Positions 10,589-18,906 of a DNA stretch of 64,000 nt are shown here, in pieces (positions within the stretch are counted from its first letter, which is position 1; each line of letters starts with the position of its first letter). The stretch is taken from the NCBI RefSeq assembly GCF_015624485.1, contig NZ_CP061378.1, positions 6,526,001 through 6,590,000 of the forward strand. The letters run 5' to 3'. Source of the DNA: Bradyrhizobium genosp. L (lineage in GTDB: Bacteria; Pseudomonadota; Alphaproteobacteria; Rhizobiales; Xanthobacteraceae). Under the pieces are notes generated by a model that was not told the DNA's origin, did not search any database, and worked only from the letters and a program-made list of their open reading frames with translations. A program made the position numbers and the translations under genes.

Positions 10589-11521
10589 TCAGGTCTTTCG
10601 CTCTGTGAACACCGGCGCAAAATACTTCCATTCCTCGAAGAAGGCCGCCGGCAGCTTGTACGGCTGGCATTCGATGATCGCCCGCAGCGCGCTCTCCTGG
10701 TAAACCCGCAGATAAGGCGTCGCCGGCGTACCTTCCGGCACCGGCGCGGCTTCGAGCGTCCCGTCGCGCTTCAGCTTGATCTCGAAGACAGCCTCGGTCT
10801 GCTGCGCCTCGATACCGCCATAGGGTTTCTTCCAGCAGCGTTCGACCTGCTGCTTGAACATCGCGCCCCAGGTCGCGGAATTGTCAGCCTGCTTGCCCTT
10901 CGAGGTGCCGAGCGCGGCGTTGGCGTTCAGCGTGTCGCCGGTGATCGAGGCACGGGTCGGATCGCGCTTGTCGAGCAGGGCTGCGATCTTGCTCTGGTCG
11001 AAGGTGCGCTCCTTAGGCTTCTGCTCGGGCGGCGGCTTGGCGGCCTGCTGTACCGGCTTCGGCGGGGGCTTCTTCTCTTCCTTCTTGAGCGCCTCGTTGA
11101 TCGGATCGGGCTTCACCGGATCGGGCTTCTTCTCGACCGGCTTCGGCTCTTCCTTTGGCTTGTTCTCGACCTTCTTCGGCGGATCCGGCTTCTTGTCTTC
11201 GGGCTTCTCGACTTTCGGGCTCGGGGCCGGCGCCGTGTCGGTCACGACCGGCGGCTTCTTGTCATCGATCTTGCCCACGGCGTCGTCGACCGGCTTGGCC
11301 TCGGCGACCTTCTCGACCAGCGGCTTGGGATTGTCTTTCTTGCCGTCCTTCTGGCCGGCCATGACGTGAGATAGCTGATCGGCAGAGATCACGTCGACGG
11401 CGACCGTCTCCTCCTCCGGCATCACGAAGGCCTTGGTCGAAAACGTCACGAGCCCCCATCCGAGCACGAGCACGTGCAGGGCAATCGACGCCGCCAGAGT
11501 CTTGTCGACCTTGACCTTCAA
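10589..11521 (-). CDS. tolA: TolA energy transducer (TonB-like)
   Basis: Inner-membrane protein that links the TolQR motor to TolB and Pal across the periplasm. A single N-terminal membrane helix (LAASIALHVLVLGWGLVTF) is followed by an acidic stretch, a long Lys/Pro-rich domain (about residues 60-190) and a C-terminal globular domain with one Cys pair (ERCWKKPY and IIECQPY). The start codon used is TTG, giving MKVKVDKT. It is shorter and richer in Pro than the helical E. coli TolA. It is part of the tolQRAB run, 38 bases after tolR. Confidence 0.92.
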   Translation of the reverse strand: MKVKVDKTLAASIALHVLVLGWGLVTFSTKAFVMPEEETVAVDVISADQLSHVMAGQKDGKKDNPKPLVEKVAEAKPVDDAVGKIDDKKPPVVTDTAPAPSPKVEKPEDKKPDPPKKVENKPKEEPKPVEKKPDPVKPDPINEALKKEEKKPPPKPVQQAAKPPPEQKPKERTFDQSKIAALLDKRDPTRASITGDTLNANAALGTSKGKQADNSATWGAMFKQQVERCWKKPYGGIEAQQTEAVFEIKLKRDGTLEAAPVPEGTPATPYLRVYQESALRAIIECQPYKLPAAFFEEWKYFAPVFTERKT

Positions 11522-11559
11522 CTCAGATGTCCCCGTGCCGCTTGCCGCACATGGTGGTG

Positions 11560-12030
11560 CTATCCACTTTCCGGAATGATGACGATGTTCGCCTTGTACC
11601 CAGCAGCCCGGATCTCCCCGAGCAATTTCATCATGTCAGTGTAACAAACGTCCTTATCTCCGCGCAGATAGACCACGCGTTCAGCTTCCGAACGGGTCTC
11701 CCCGATTGCCTTGATCTTGGGCAAAAGGTCCGCGGCCGCGATCGGCGCATCGGCGAGATAGAGCTCGACATTCGAATTGCAGCTGCCGCCGGTGCGCTTG
11801 ACCGACAGCGTCAAGGGCGGCTGGTTCGACGAGATCGACTTGCCGCCTGAGGCAACCGGCAGGTCGATGTCGATCGTCGACGTCATCAGCGGCGCCGCCA
11901 CCATGAAGATGATGAGCAGCACCAGCATCACGTCGACCATCGGCGTGACGTTGATCTCGGCCATCACCGGCTTGCGGCCGCCGCGGCCGCGCCGACCGCC
12001 ACCGCCGGACCCGGCCATGCTCATCGCCAT
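11560..12030 (-). CDS. tolR: TolR (ExbD/TolR family)
   Basis: Proton-channel partner of TolQ in the inner membrane. The 156-residue protein has a Gly/Arg-rich N-terminus, then MAEINVTPMVDVMLVLLIIFMV, the single helix with the conserved Asp of the ExbD/TolR family that carries the proton, and a periplasmic domain ending near MMKLLGEIRAAGY. Two extra Cys residues lie in the periplasmic domain. It is separated from tolQ by a 91-base gap almost filled by a palindromic repeat. Confidence 0.95.
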   Translation of the reverse strand: MAMSMAGSGGGGRRGRGGRKPVMAEINVTPMVDVMLVLLIIFMVAAPLMTSTIDIDLPVASGGKSISSNQPPLTLSVKRTGGSCNSNVELYLADAPIAAADLLPKIKAIGETRSEAERVVYLRGDKDVCYTDMMKLLGEIRAAGYKANIVIIPESG

Positions 12031-12072
12031 GATCGTGCGCTCACGAAGCTGACCATCACACTCACTTTTTTG

Positions 12073-12119
12073 AGCATGATCTTTTCGGAAAACCGGTGCC
12101 CACTTTTCCGGATCATGCT
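12073..12119. repeat. Short palindromic repeat (AGCATGATC type) inside the tol operon
   Basis: The 47-base element begins AGCATGATC and ends GATCATGCT, with inner arms TTTTCGGAAAA and CACTTTTCCG, so it can fold into an imperfect hairpin. A second copy lies at 16801-16848. It fills the tolQ-tolR gap without breaking either gene. Confidence 0.8.
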
Positions 12120-12121
12120 CC

Positions 12122-12835
12122 TCAACCCCGCTCGTCGATCTGACGCGACAGGATGGCGGAGAACTCGTCGGCGAAACCTTCCAGGCGCTGGGCCTGCCGG
12201 TTCACCTCCGAGGTGAACTTATTGTAGAAAATTGTCGCCGGAATTGCGGCGATCAGGCCGATCGCGGTGGCAAACAGCGCTTCCGCGATACCCGGCGCCA
12301 CCACCGCCAGGGAGGTGTTTTTCGAGGCCGCAATCGACTGGAAGCTCGACATGATGCCCCAGACGGTGCCGAACAGGCCGACAAAGGGGCCGGCCGAGCC
12401 GACGGTCGCCAGCACCAGGAGCCGCCGTTCCAGCCGCTCCACCTCGCGGGCGATCGAGACGTTCATGACCTTGTCGATCCGGGCCTGCAGGCCGGCAAAG
12501 GAGCGTGACTGGCTCTCGAAGGAGCGTTTCCACTCCCGCATCGCGGCGACGAAACAGGCCGCCATCGACTGGGTCGGCTTCGCCGACAACGCCCGATACA
12601 GCTCCTCGATCGACTGTCCCGACCAGAACGCCTGCTCGAAGCGGTCCATGGCGCGCTTGGTGCGGGCGTACAGCAGGACCTTGTCGATCGCGATCGCCCA
12701 GACCCAGACCGAGCAGGACAAAAGTCCCAGCATGACGCATTTGACGACCCAATGGGCCTGCAAAAACAGCGCGATCAGCGACACATCGCTCGATGCCAGC
12801 GGCAGCGTCGACTGAGCCACGTCGGCGGGATTCAT
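12122..12835 (-). CDS. tolQ: TolQ (MotA/TolQ/ExbB proton channel family)
   Basis: Inner-membrane motor subunit that with TolR uses the proton gradient to energise TolA. The product has an N-terminal membrane helix (about residues 20-45), a cytoplasmic domain and two further helices including LATVGSAGPFVGLFGTVWGIMSSF, the diagnostic family segment. The ATG used is preceded by GAGAGG at about nine bases; a TTG two codons upstream is an alternative. It is the first gene of the tol cluster. No ybgC thioesterase gene precedes it, as would be usual. Confidence 0.95.
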   Translation of the reverse strand: MNPADVAQSTLPLASSDVSLIALFLQAHWVVKCVMLGLLSCSVWVWAIAIDKVLLYARTKRAMDRFEQAFWSGQSIEELYRALSAKPTQSMAACFVAAMREWKRSFESQSRSFAGLQARIDKVMNVSIAREVERLERRLLVLATVGSAGPFVGLFGTVWGIMSSFQSIAASKNTSLAVVAPGIAEALFATAIGLIAAIPATIFYNKFTSEVNRQAQRLEGFADEFSAILSRQIDERG

Positions 12836-13183
12836 CGGCAATATCCTCTCAACGCAAGTGTCCCATCAGGCGGGCCGCAATCCGGCCCCGGTTCCACGGC
12901 CGCGCACGAGGCGCGGCAAAAACTGCGCGAGAGCCTGTCACATCTGTCGCATGGGGGGCCCGTCCAAAGCCGAGCCTTGCTTCCCCTGCCAACATGTCAA
13001 AACGAGGGCTTTTCGCGCGGCATTCCGACCCTAACCAAACGCTAATCATGGTTAAGACGAGGTTACCACAGGGAAATTCCGGGGCTTGAATTGCCGGACG
13101 GTGAACGGGTTGCAGGGTTCCCCGGGGGCGGCCAGGTCTCCGACGGCGCCCGCTGAAGGCATGAGCGGTGCCGCGCTCTCCGC

Positions 13184-13308
13184 CGTCATCCCGGCGAAAG
13201 CCGGGATCCATAACCACAGGGTTGGATTGTTGAAGTCGGCTGCGGCCCAAGCGTCCCGCAACAATTGCCATTTGGGGTTATGGGTCCCGGCCTTCGCCGG
13301 GACGACAC
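13184..13308. repeat. Palindromic intergenic element, CCCGGCGAAGGCCGGG type, copy 1
   Basis: The element opens with GTCATCCCGGCGAAAGCCGGG and closes with CCCGGCCTTCGCCGGGACGAC, and shares the internal text CCATAACCACAGGGTTGGAT with a second copy at 53299-53443. The ends are complementary, so the transcript could fold into a long hairpin. Such elements are common in Bradyrhizobium intergenic DNA. Confidence 0.8.
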
Positions 13309-13422
13309 CGAATATGTGGCACCGCCGGTGAGTCATACGATCGGGTGAGGCGGGGACATTAAACAACTGGAGTTGGGGTCGACGTCAAGAGCTATTTCCG
13401 ATAATGCGAATCAACTTTGTCG

Positions 13423-13506
13423 GGCAGGCAAAGGAGCGCAGCGACGTGCCCAGCATCTACGCCGTGCTCGCGATGGTGGGCACGCTGCGCTTTGCCCACC
13501 CTGCGC
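13423..13506. repeat. Palindromic intergenic element, GGTGGGCAAAGCG type, copy 1
   Basis: Ends read GGCAAAGGAGCGCAGCGACG and GCTGCGCTTTGCCCACCCTG, in inverted orientation. It is the most diverged of three copies in the window (others at 35893-35975 and 55073-55163). It sits directly after the crcB stop and may act as its transcription end. Confidence 0.75.
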
Positions 13507-13515
13507 AGCTTCGGC

Positions 13516-13902
13516 TCAGCTCAGACTCCGCACGATCGCAAGTCCCGAGAACAGGCCCGCGACCGACAGCGCCACCGAGCCCAGCACGTAGAGCACCGCC
13601 AAGCCGAGCTCGCCGCGCTCGTAGAGCAGCGCGGTGTCGAGCGAGAAGGCGGAGAAGGTGGTGTAGCCGCCGAGGATGCCGGTCATCAGGAACAGCCGCC
13701 AGGGCTGCGAGGCCTCGCCCTTGAAGGCGAGGTAGCCGGCGATCAGGCCCATCACGGTCGAGCCCGTGATGTTGATGATGAAGGTGCCCCAGGGAAACGC
13801 GGTGCCAAACGCCCGCGCGCAGATGTTGTTGATCAGCAGGCGCAGGCTCGCGCCGAGACCGCCGCCGACGAAGACGAGGAGATAGCTTGTGAGTTGCCCC
13901 AT
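13516..13902 (-). CDS. crcB: Fluoride ion channel CrcB/FluC
   Basis: Small membrane protein that exports fluoride as a dual-topology dimer. About 128 residues with four membrane helices, the GGGLGASLRLLINN start typical of the family, the central break TFIINITGS, and the Phe-box segment GGYTTFSAFSLDT. The inner ATG is preferred because the family normally starts just before the first helix; an ATG six codons upstream is possible. It follows a terminator behind the superoxide dismutase gene. I see no fluoride riboswitch in front. Confidence 0.92.
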   Translation of the reverse strand: MGQLTSYLLVFVGGGLGASLRLLINNICARAFGTAFPWGTFIINITGSTVMGLIAGYLAFKGEASQPWRLFLMTGILGGYTTFSAFSLDTALLYERGELGLAVLYVLGSVALSVAGLFSGLAIVRSLS

Positions 13903-13940
13903 TGGGGCTTTGTGCCGCATGGCCGCGGCGCTCGCAAGGA

Positions 13941-13974
13941 AACAAAAAGGGCAGCAGACGGAGCTGCTGCCCTT
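13941..13974 (-). terminator. Rho-independent terminator after the superoxide dismutase gene
   Basis: On the minus strand AAGGGCAGCAG pairs with CTGCTGCCCTT across a six-base loop and is followed by TTTTTGTTT. It lies 24 bases after the dismutase stop codon and upstream of crcB, separating the two genes. Confidence 0.85.
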
Positions 13975-13998
13975 ATGAATCTTTTTGCCGGAGTGCGA

Positions 13999-14598
13999 TC
14001 AGCCGGCCTTGCCGAACAGCTCGTCGACATAATCCCAGTTGACCAGGCTGTCGACGAACGCCTTGAGATAATCCGGACGACGGTTGCGGTAGTCGATGTA
14101 GTAGGAGTGCTCCCAAACGTCGACGCCGAGGATCGGCACCGCGCCGTGCACCAGCGGGTTCTCGCCGTTCGGGGTCTTGGCGATCTCGAGCTTGCCGCCC
14201 TTGATCTGGAGCCAGGCCCAGCCGGAGCCGAACTGGCCGACGCCGGCGGCGGCGAAGTCGGTCTTGAACTTCTCGAAGCCGCCGAGATCCTCGTTGATCT
14301 TCTTTTCCAGACGGCCGGGCAGCTTGCTGCCGCCGCCATTCGGCTTCATCCACTTCCAGAAGTGGAGGTGGTTGTAATGCTGGCCGGCATTGTTGAAGAC
14401 GGCGGCGTTCTTGCCGAACGAGCCTTTCACGATCTCCTCGAGGGACTTGCCTTCGAATTCGGTCCCCTTGATCGCGTTGTTGCCGTTGGTGACGTAGGCC
14501 TGGTGATGCTTGTCGTGGTGAAACTCCAGCGTTTCCTTAGACATGTAGGGCGCAAGGGCGTCATGGGCGTAGGGCAGATCGGGTAGCGTGAAGGTCAT
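13999..14598 (-). CDS. sodB: Superoxide dismutase (Fe/Mn family)
   Basis: Converts superoxide to oxygen and peroxide in the cytoplasm. The 199-residue protein has the metal ligands in the expected order: His in FHHDKHHQAYV, His in GQHYNHLHFW, and the pair DVWEHSYY. The sequence GGFEKFKTDF and GSGWAWL complete the C-terminal domain. It has no signal peptide. Iron is likely the preferred metal from overall resemblance to alphaproteobacterial SodB, but sequence alone does not settle this. Confidence 0.95.
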   Translation of the reverse strand: MTFTLPDLPYAHDALAPYMSKETLEFHHDKHHQAYVTNGNNAIKGTEFEGKSLEEIVKGSFGKNAAVFNNAGQHYNHLHFWKWMKPNGGGSKLPGRLEKKINEDLGGFEKFKTDFAAAGVGQFGSGWAWLQIKGGKLEIAKTPNGENPLVHGAVPILGVDVWEHSYYIDYRNRRPDYLKAFVDSLVNWDYVDELFGKAG

Positions 14599-14725
14599 GG
14601 GGTAATGTCCAACAGAGGGTGGGAGACTACACTTAACGGGTCCCCCTTATAGAAGGTTCCACGGCGGAGAAACACCGCATTTTCGGATCGCGTATGACAG
14701 ACCGGCAGGACTGAGGACGGACAGA

Positions 14726-15256
14726 ATGAGCATCGAAATCGACATCCTCAACGGCGATGCGTCATGGCAGCAGGCCGAGCCGCTGCATCGGGCGGTATGG
14801 CCCCGCGATGTCACCGCAAGGCAGCCGTGGGCGCACATCGAATGGGCCAATGCCGATCTGCGCGTACTGATCGACGCGCCCGATGGCAGCGGACTGGCGT
14901 GCCATGTCGGTATCTACTTCCGGACCGTCATCTGGAACGGCCACAAGGTGCATATCGGCGGCATCGGCGGGGTCTCGACCCGCACGGATTGCCGCAAGCG
15001 CGGCTATGCCAGCCTGGCGATCGACGCGGCCATCCACACCATGCGCGCCAACGAAGCAGTGAAATTTGCTCTGCTGGTCTGCGAGCCGCATAATTTCGCC
15101 TTCTACGAGGCGCGCGGCTGGCATGCTTTCACCGGCGAGATGTTTTGCGCGCAACCCTCCGGGCAGATCCGCTTCGAGGCGATGGCGCCCTTCGTCTACG
15201 ACATCGTCCGCGCGCCGCGCCAGGGCAAGATCGACCTATGCGGCCTGCCGTGGTGA
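14726..15256 (+). CDS. GNAT family N-acetyltransferase
   Basis: A 176-residue soluble protein with the GNAT core: a central strand GGIGGVSTRTDCRKRGYASLAI, whose RKRGYA segment is the acetyl-CoA pyrophosphate loop, followed by AMRA-like helix and LLVCEPHNFAFYEARGW, the typical end of the fold. The substrate is unknown. It stands alone between the dismutase gene (opposite strand) and a MATE pump. Confidence 0.85.
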   Translation: MSIEIDILNGDASWQQAEPLHRAVWPRDVTARQPWAHIEWANADLRVLIDAPDGSGLACHVGIYFRTVIWNGHKVHIGGIGGVSTRTDCRKRGYASLAIDAAIHTMRANEAVKFALLVCEPHNFAFYEARGWHAFTGEMFCAQPSGQIRFEAMAPFVYDIVRAPRQGKIDLCGLPW

Positions 15257-15416
15257 TCATGCACCGGCGGGGGTGGCTTGCGGTGGGCTGGCACCGTAAC
15301 ATGTTGGGCATCATTTATTGATTGCGGGCTTGATCCATTGACGTCGAATTGCAGCCGCATCAGCAGTGCGCTCCCTCTCCCGCTTGCGGGGGAGGCGAAG
15401 CAAGAGTTCGCACCAC

Positions 15417-16802
15417 ATGACCATTGAAGCTGCGATCGACGATGTCCGTCCCGCCGCGACCGCGCCGACCGCGCAGGTCGATGCGCTGCTGACGGCGCCG
15501 ATCCTGCCGACGCTGCTCAAGCTGGCGCTGCCCAACACCATCGCAATGTTCGGCTCGACATTGGTCGCGGTCGCCGAGACCTCCTATATCGGCCGGCTCG
15601 GCACCGAGCCGCTGGCCGGCATCGCGCTGGTGTTTCCGTTCGCGATGCTGACCCAGATGATGTCGGCCGGCGCGATGGGCGGCGGCGTGTCGTCAGCAAT
15701 CAGCCGTGCGCTCGGCGCCGGCGACCGCGACCGCGCCGCCGATCTGGCGCTGCATGCGGCGATCATCGGCGCCTGCGCCGGATTGTTCTTCACCGTCATG
15801 ATGCTCGGCTTCGGGCACGTCTTTTATGCACTGCTCGGCGGACGCGGCGGCGTGCTCGAGCAATCCCTGCATTATTCGCAGGTGCTGTTCTCCGGCGCGG
15901 TCTCGATCTGGCTGGTCAACACGCTCGCCTCCGTGGTGCGCGGCACCGGCGACATGCGAATCCCCTCGCTGACGCTGATCACGGTCTCGATCGTCCAGGT
16001 CGCGGTCGGCGGCGCGCTCGGCCTCGGCCTGTTCGGCGCACCGCAGCTCGGCATGCGCGGCGTCGCCTCCGGCCAGCTCACCGCCTATACGCTGGGCGCG
16101 ATTTTCCTCGCCTGGTATCTCGCCAGCGGCCGCAGCCGCCTGACGCTGGATTTCTCCGCCTTCCGTTTCCAGCGCGCGATGTTGCTCGACATCCTCAAAG
16201 TGGGCGCGATCTCCTGCCTGTCGCCGCTGCAGAGCGTGCTGACGATCCTGATCTTCACAAAAATCCTCGCTGGCTTCGGCACCGAGACGCTGGCCGGCTA
16301 CGGCATGGGCTCGCGGCTGGAATTTCTGCTGATCCCGATCGCCTTCGCGGTCGGCGTCGCCTCGGTGCCGATGGTCGGCATGGCCGTTGGCGCCGGTCTC
16401 GTGGCGCGGGCGCGCAAGGTGGCGTGGACTGCCGGCACCGTCGCCGGGCTCGCGGTCGGGCTGGTCGGGCTCGTGGTCGCGCTGAAGCCTGTGCTGTGGA
16501 TCGCGCTGTTCACCCGCGATCCCGGCGTGACCGCGGCGGCCTCGTCCTATTTCGCATTGGCCGGCCCCGCCTTCGGCTTCTTCGGCGTCGGCGTCTGCCT
16601 TTACTTCTCGTCGCAAGGCGCGGCCAAGGTCGGCGGCCCGGTGCTGGCCGGCACCATCCGCCTTGCGGTGGTCGGCATCGGCGGCTTATGGCTCGCCGCC
16701 GCGGGCGCGCCAGCCTGGACGCTGTTCGCGCTGGTCGGCGGTGCCATGGTGGCGTTCGGTCTCGCCACGATCATCTCGGTTCGGCTGACCCGTTGGGGCT
16801 AG
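15417..16802 (+). CDS. MATE family efflux transporter
   Basis: Twelve-helix multidrug and toxin extrusion transporter driven by a Na+ or H+ gradient. The product, about 461 residues, has two homologous six-helix halves; the first begins LLKLALPNTIAMFGSTLVAVAETSYIGRLGTEPLAGI, the second near ILKVGAISCLSPLQSVLTILIF. The inner ATG is chosen because the preceding 17 codons run through a repeat-like CCCTCTCCCGC stretch. Substrate unknown. Its stop codon touches a palindromic repeat. Confidence 0.9.
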   Translation: MTIEAAIDDVRPAATAPTAQVDALLTAPILPTLLKLALPNTIAMFGSTLVAVAETSYIGRLGTEPLAGIALVFPFAMLTQMMSAGAMGGGVSSAISRALGAGDRDRAADLALHAAIIGACAGLFFTVMMLGFGHVFYALLGGRGGVLEQSLHYSQVLFSGAVSIWLVNTLASVVRGTGDMRIPSLTLITVSIVQVAVGGALGLGLFGAPQLGMRGVASGQLTAYTLGAIFLAWYLASGRSRLTLDFSAFRFQRAMLLDILKVGAISCLSPLQSVLTILIFTKILAGFGTETLAGYGMGSRLEFLLIPIAFAVGVASVPMVGMAVGAGLVARARKVAWTAGTVAGLAVGLVGLVVALKPVLWIALFTRDPGVTAAASSYFALAGPAFGFFGVGVCLYFSSQGAAKVGGPVLAGTIRLAVVGIGGLWLAAAGAPAWTLFALVGGAMVAFGLATIISVRLTRWG

Positions 16803-16848
16803 CATGATCCGGAAAAGTGCGAAGCGGTTTTCCGAAAATGATCATGCT
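16801..16848. repeat. Short palindromic repeat (AGCATGATC type), second copy
   Basis: The element begins AGCATGATCCGGAAAAGTGC and ends AAAATGATCATGCT. It is the reverse-oriented relative of the copy at 12073-12119, overlapping the stop codon of the MATE gene by two bases. Confidence 0.8.
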
Positions 16849-17016
16849 TAAACAACCGAGGCGCGACAAGGCGTCGCGCACCGGATCGTTGCCGGGACGT
16901 GACCTGTCCGGTTACTTGCAGCAAAATTTTCGAATCGCGCGCGCCTGATCGCGAGAATATGACATTGCGGACGCCGTTCGGCTTGATATGCAGGCCGACC
17001 TCCTGGGGAAGACATC

Positions 17017-17460
17017 ATGGCCTGCAGATCTGGATTTCTGATCGCAATCATTGCTGCGTTACTCGCTATGCCTCACGTGCACGCGCAAGGCGCGCCTGAG
17101 CCGACCGGCGTCTGGCAGACCCAGACCGGCGATGCGCGCGTCAGGATCACGAAATGCGGCGGCGGCATCTGCGGCGTGATCGTGTCGTTGCGCGAGCCGA
17201 TCGACCCTGCGACCGGCAAACCGCAGGTCGACAACAAGAACCCCAATCCGGCGCTGGCCAACCGGCCGATGATCGGGCTGCCGCTGTTTTCAGGCATGCA
17301 TCCGGCCGCCGCCGGCAAATGGTCGGGCCAGATCTACAACGCCGATGACGGCGGCACCTACGCCAGCAGCATCACGCTCACCGGCGACAGCTCGCTGCGC
17401 GTCGAAGGCTGCGTCGGCGCGCTGTGCGGTGGCGAGACCTGGACGCGGGTGGGACGGTAA
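17017..17460 (+). CDS. DUF2147 domain secreted protein
   Basis: A 147-residue protein with a signal peptide (hydrophobic IAIIAALLAM then HVHAQ) and a DUF2147 beta-rich domain: GVWQTQTGDARVRITKCGGGICGVIVSL, IYNADDGGTYASSITLTGD and the closing CVGALCGGETWTRV. Four Cys residues may form two disulfides in the periplasm. The function of the domain is not known. It stands alone on its strand. Confidence 0.85.
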   Translation: MACRSGFLIAIIAALLAMPHVHAQGAPEPTGVWQTQTGDARVRITKCGGGICGVIVSLREPIDPATGKPQVDNKNPNPALANRPMIGLPLFSGMHPAAAGKWSGQIYNADDGGTYASSITLTGDSSLRVEGCVGALCGGETWTRVGR

Positions 17461-17465
17461 GACCT

Positions 17466-17567
17466 TTCTATCCTCCCCGCTGCGGGCGCGCGGAGAACCC
17501 CCTCACCCGGAACGCATCTGCGATGCGTTCCGACCTCTCCCCGCAAGCGGGGCGAGGTGAAGAAAGC
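17466..17567. repeat. Intergenic palindromic element with CTCCCCGC arms
   Basis: The segment starts CTATCCTCCCCGCTGCGGG and ends TCTCCCCGCAAGCGGGGCGA, with an internal inverted pair GGAACGCATC/GATGCGTTCC. It fills the space between two convergent genes and may end transcription from both. A truncated relative stands at 15369-15395. Confidence 0.65.
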
Positions 17568-17569
17568 AA

Positions 17570-18718
17570 CTACACCGCCCGCGTCTTCAACACCGTCGCC
17601 GCCGAGGCGTAACCACCCCGCGCGCCGTCGATGAAATGGACGTGATCGGCGCGCATCACCGAGGGCGTGAAGCAGGTCATCATCGCCGCATCCTGCTCGT
17701 GCAGGCCGTAACGCACGATGCCCTGCGCCGCAGCGGCCGCCAGCCGCTGCTCGAGTTCGGCGGCGAGCTCGCTCGTGCAATCCAGGATCATGCGCAGGCC
17801 GTCGTCGAACTTGCGGAAGTCCGAGTTCTCGACGAGCTGCCGCACATAGGTCTTTGGCACGAATTTGCCGATCGGGATGTTGAACCGCATCAAGGTGTAG
17901 GCCCACAGCGTGAATCCGAGCACCGCGGCGCGCCGCAGCGCCAGCGAACCGCCGCGCCGCGCGCGTGCCTCGAACTCCATGCCCTGCGGCGGCCAGCGCA
18001 ATGGCGGGCCGTCTGCGGGGACCGGGCGCCCGGCCTCCGGGCTTTTCTCGACCAGCGCGACGACGTCCTCGATCGCCTTGCGGAAGGCTTGCGGGTCGGC
18101 GCCCGCGGCCGGCATCACCAGCACCGAGAGGATGACGCCGCGCGCGGACGGCATCACCTCGAAACGGCAGGACAGGCCGGACAAATCGGGCTGCGTGCCC
18201 TCGGGCGCGGGATCGACGGCAAATTCGCCGCGCTTCATCGCGGCGTCGGCATAAGCGAGCCCGCCGCCGGAGAACATCGCATAGGACAAATTGGCCGACG
18301 GCCCGAAGCGCGCGACGCGCACGTCGGCGCCGGCGTCGCGGATCGCCTTGACCGGCAGCAGCGCCACCCGCATCTCGAGGTCGAGGTCGGCGCGCACCCA
18401 GCGCGCAGTCGCCGCCAGCGCTTCGCGCGTTCTGTCCAGGTCGGCGGGCGCGAGCGCAAAGCTCGCGCCGTCGCCGCCGAACACGAAGGGGAATTCGCGT
18501 CCATCGAGCGCATTGGTGACCGCGGCGACGACCGCGGCGCCGGCCATGTTGACCGCCTTGTAGCGCTGCGCCGCGATCGCCTTGGTCGATTCCACGATGT
18601 CGGCGACGCCGACGCTCCAGTCATCGGGCAGCGGCGCATAGAGCGCGGGGTCCATCAGGCGCGCAAAGCTGCGAAACACCGGGATGCCGCCGTAGAAGAT
18701 CTCGCTGCCGCCAGCCAT
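17570..18718 (-). CDS. DUF3095 family protein (nucleotidyl-cyclase-like)
   Basis: A soluble protein of 382 residues matching the DUF3095 family as I recall it. The N-terminal part reads DWSVGVADIVESTKAIAAQRYKAVNM then FPFVFGGDGASFAL, which resembles a class III nucleotidyl cyclase fold with its metal-binding Asp residues, but cyclase activity has not been shown for the family to my knowledge. The ATG used starts MAGGSEIFY, where similarity to the family begins; an upstream in-frame start would add 41 unlikely basic residues. Function unknown. Confidence 0.82.
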   Translation of the reverse strand: MAGGSEIFYGGIPVFRSFARLMDPALYAPLPDDWSVGVADIVESTKAIAAQRYKAVNMAGAAVVAAVTNALDGREFPFVFGGDGASFALAPADLDRTREALAATARWVRADLDLEMRVALLPVKAIRDAGADVRVARFGPSANLSYAMFSGGGLAYADAAMKRGEFAVDPAPEGTQPDLSGLSCRFEVMPSARGVILSVLVMPAAGADPQAFRKAIEDVVALVEKSPEAGRPVPADGPPLRWPPQGMEFEARARRGGSLALRRAAVLGFTLWAYTLMRFNIPIGKFVPKTYVRQLVENSDFRKFDDGLRMILDCTSELAAELEQRLAAAAAQGIVRYGLHEQDAAMMTCFTPSVMRADHVHFIDGARGGYASAATVLKTRAV

Positions 18719-18906
18719 CGCACCGCCGCGCCGTTTCCGCCTCGGGAAATCCTGTAGCAGATACGGGGCGAATTGGGACCGGGTTTTGCGATGCAGCCCG
18801 GATGGAGCCGACAAACCCGCATCGAATGTGGGCCATTTCACGCGCCCGTCTCATCCCAGGTTGTACACTTTCCGGAATGCCCGCTTGAACCGGAAAGGAC
18901 CGCGCC

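Larger units (their letters stand above)
12836..13515. other. 680-base intergenic region upstream of tolQ with repeats
   Basis: I see no credible gene here. The segment nearest tolQ should hold the tol promoter; a weak CtrA-like TTAA-N7-TTAC stands near 13053. The distal half is two palindromic repeat elements listed separately. Short reading frames on both strands are mutually antisense and lack ribosome sites. Confidence 0.7.

Noticed and set aside
13086..13366. Small frames over the repeat upstream of crcB
   Set aside because: They cover a palindromic intergenic element and exist on both strands; a translated repeat is the simpler reading.
13921..13998. Possible fluoride riboswitch in front of crcB
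   Set aside because: The only structure there is a terminator hairpin for the dismutase gene; no match to the fluoride pseudoknot was found.
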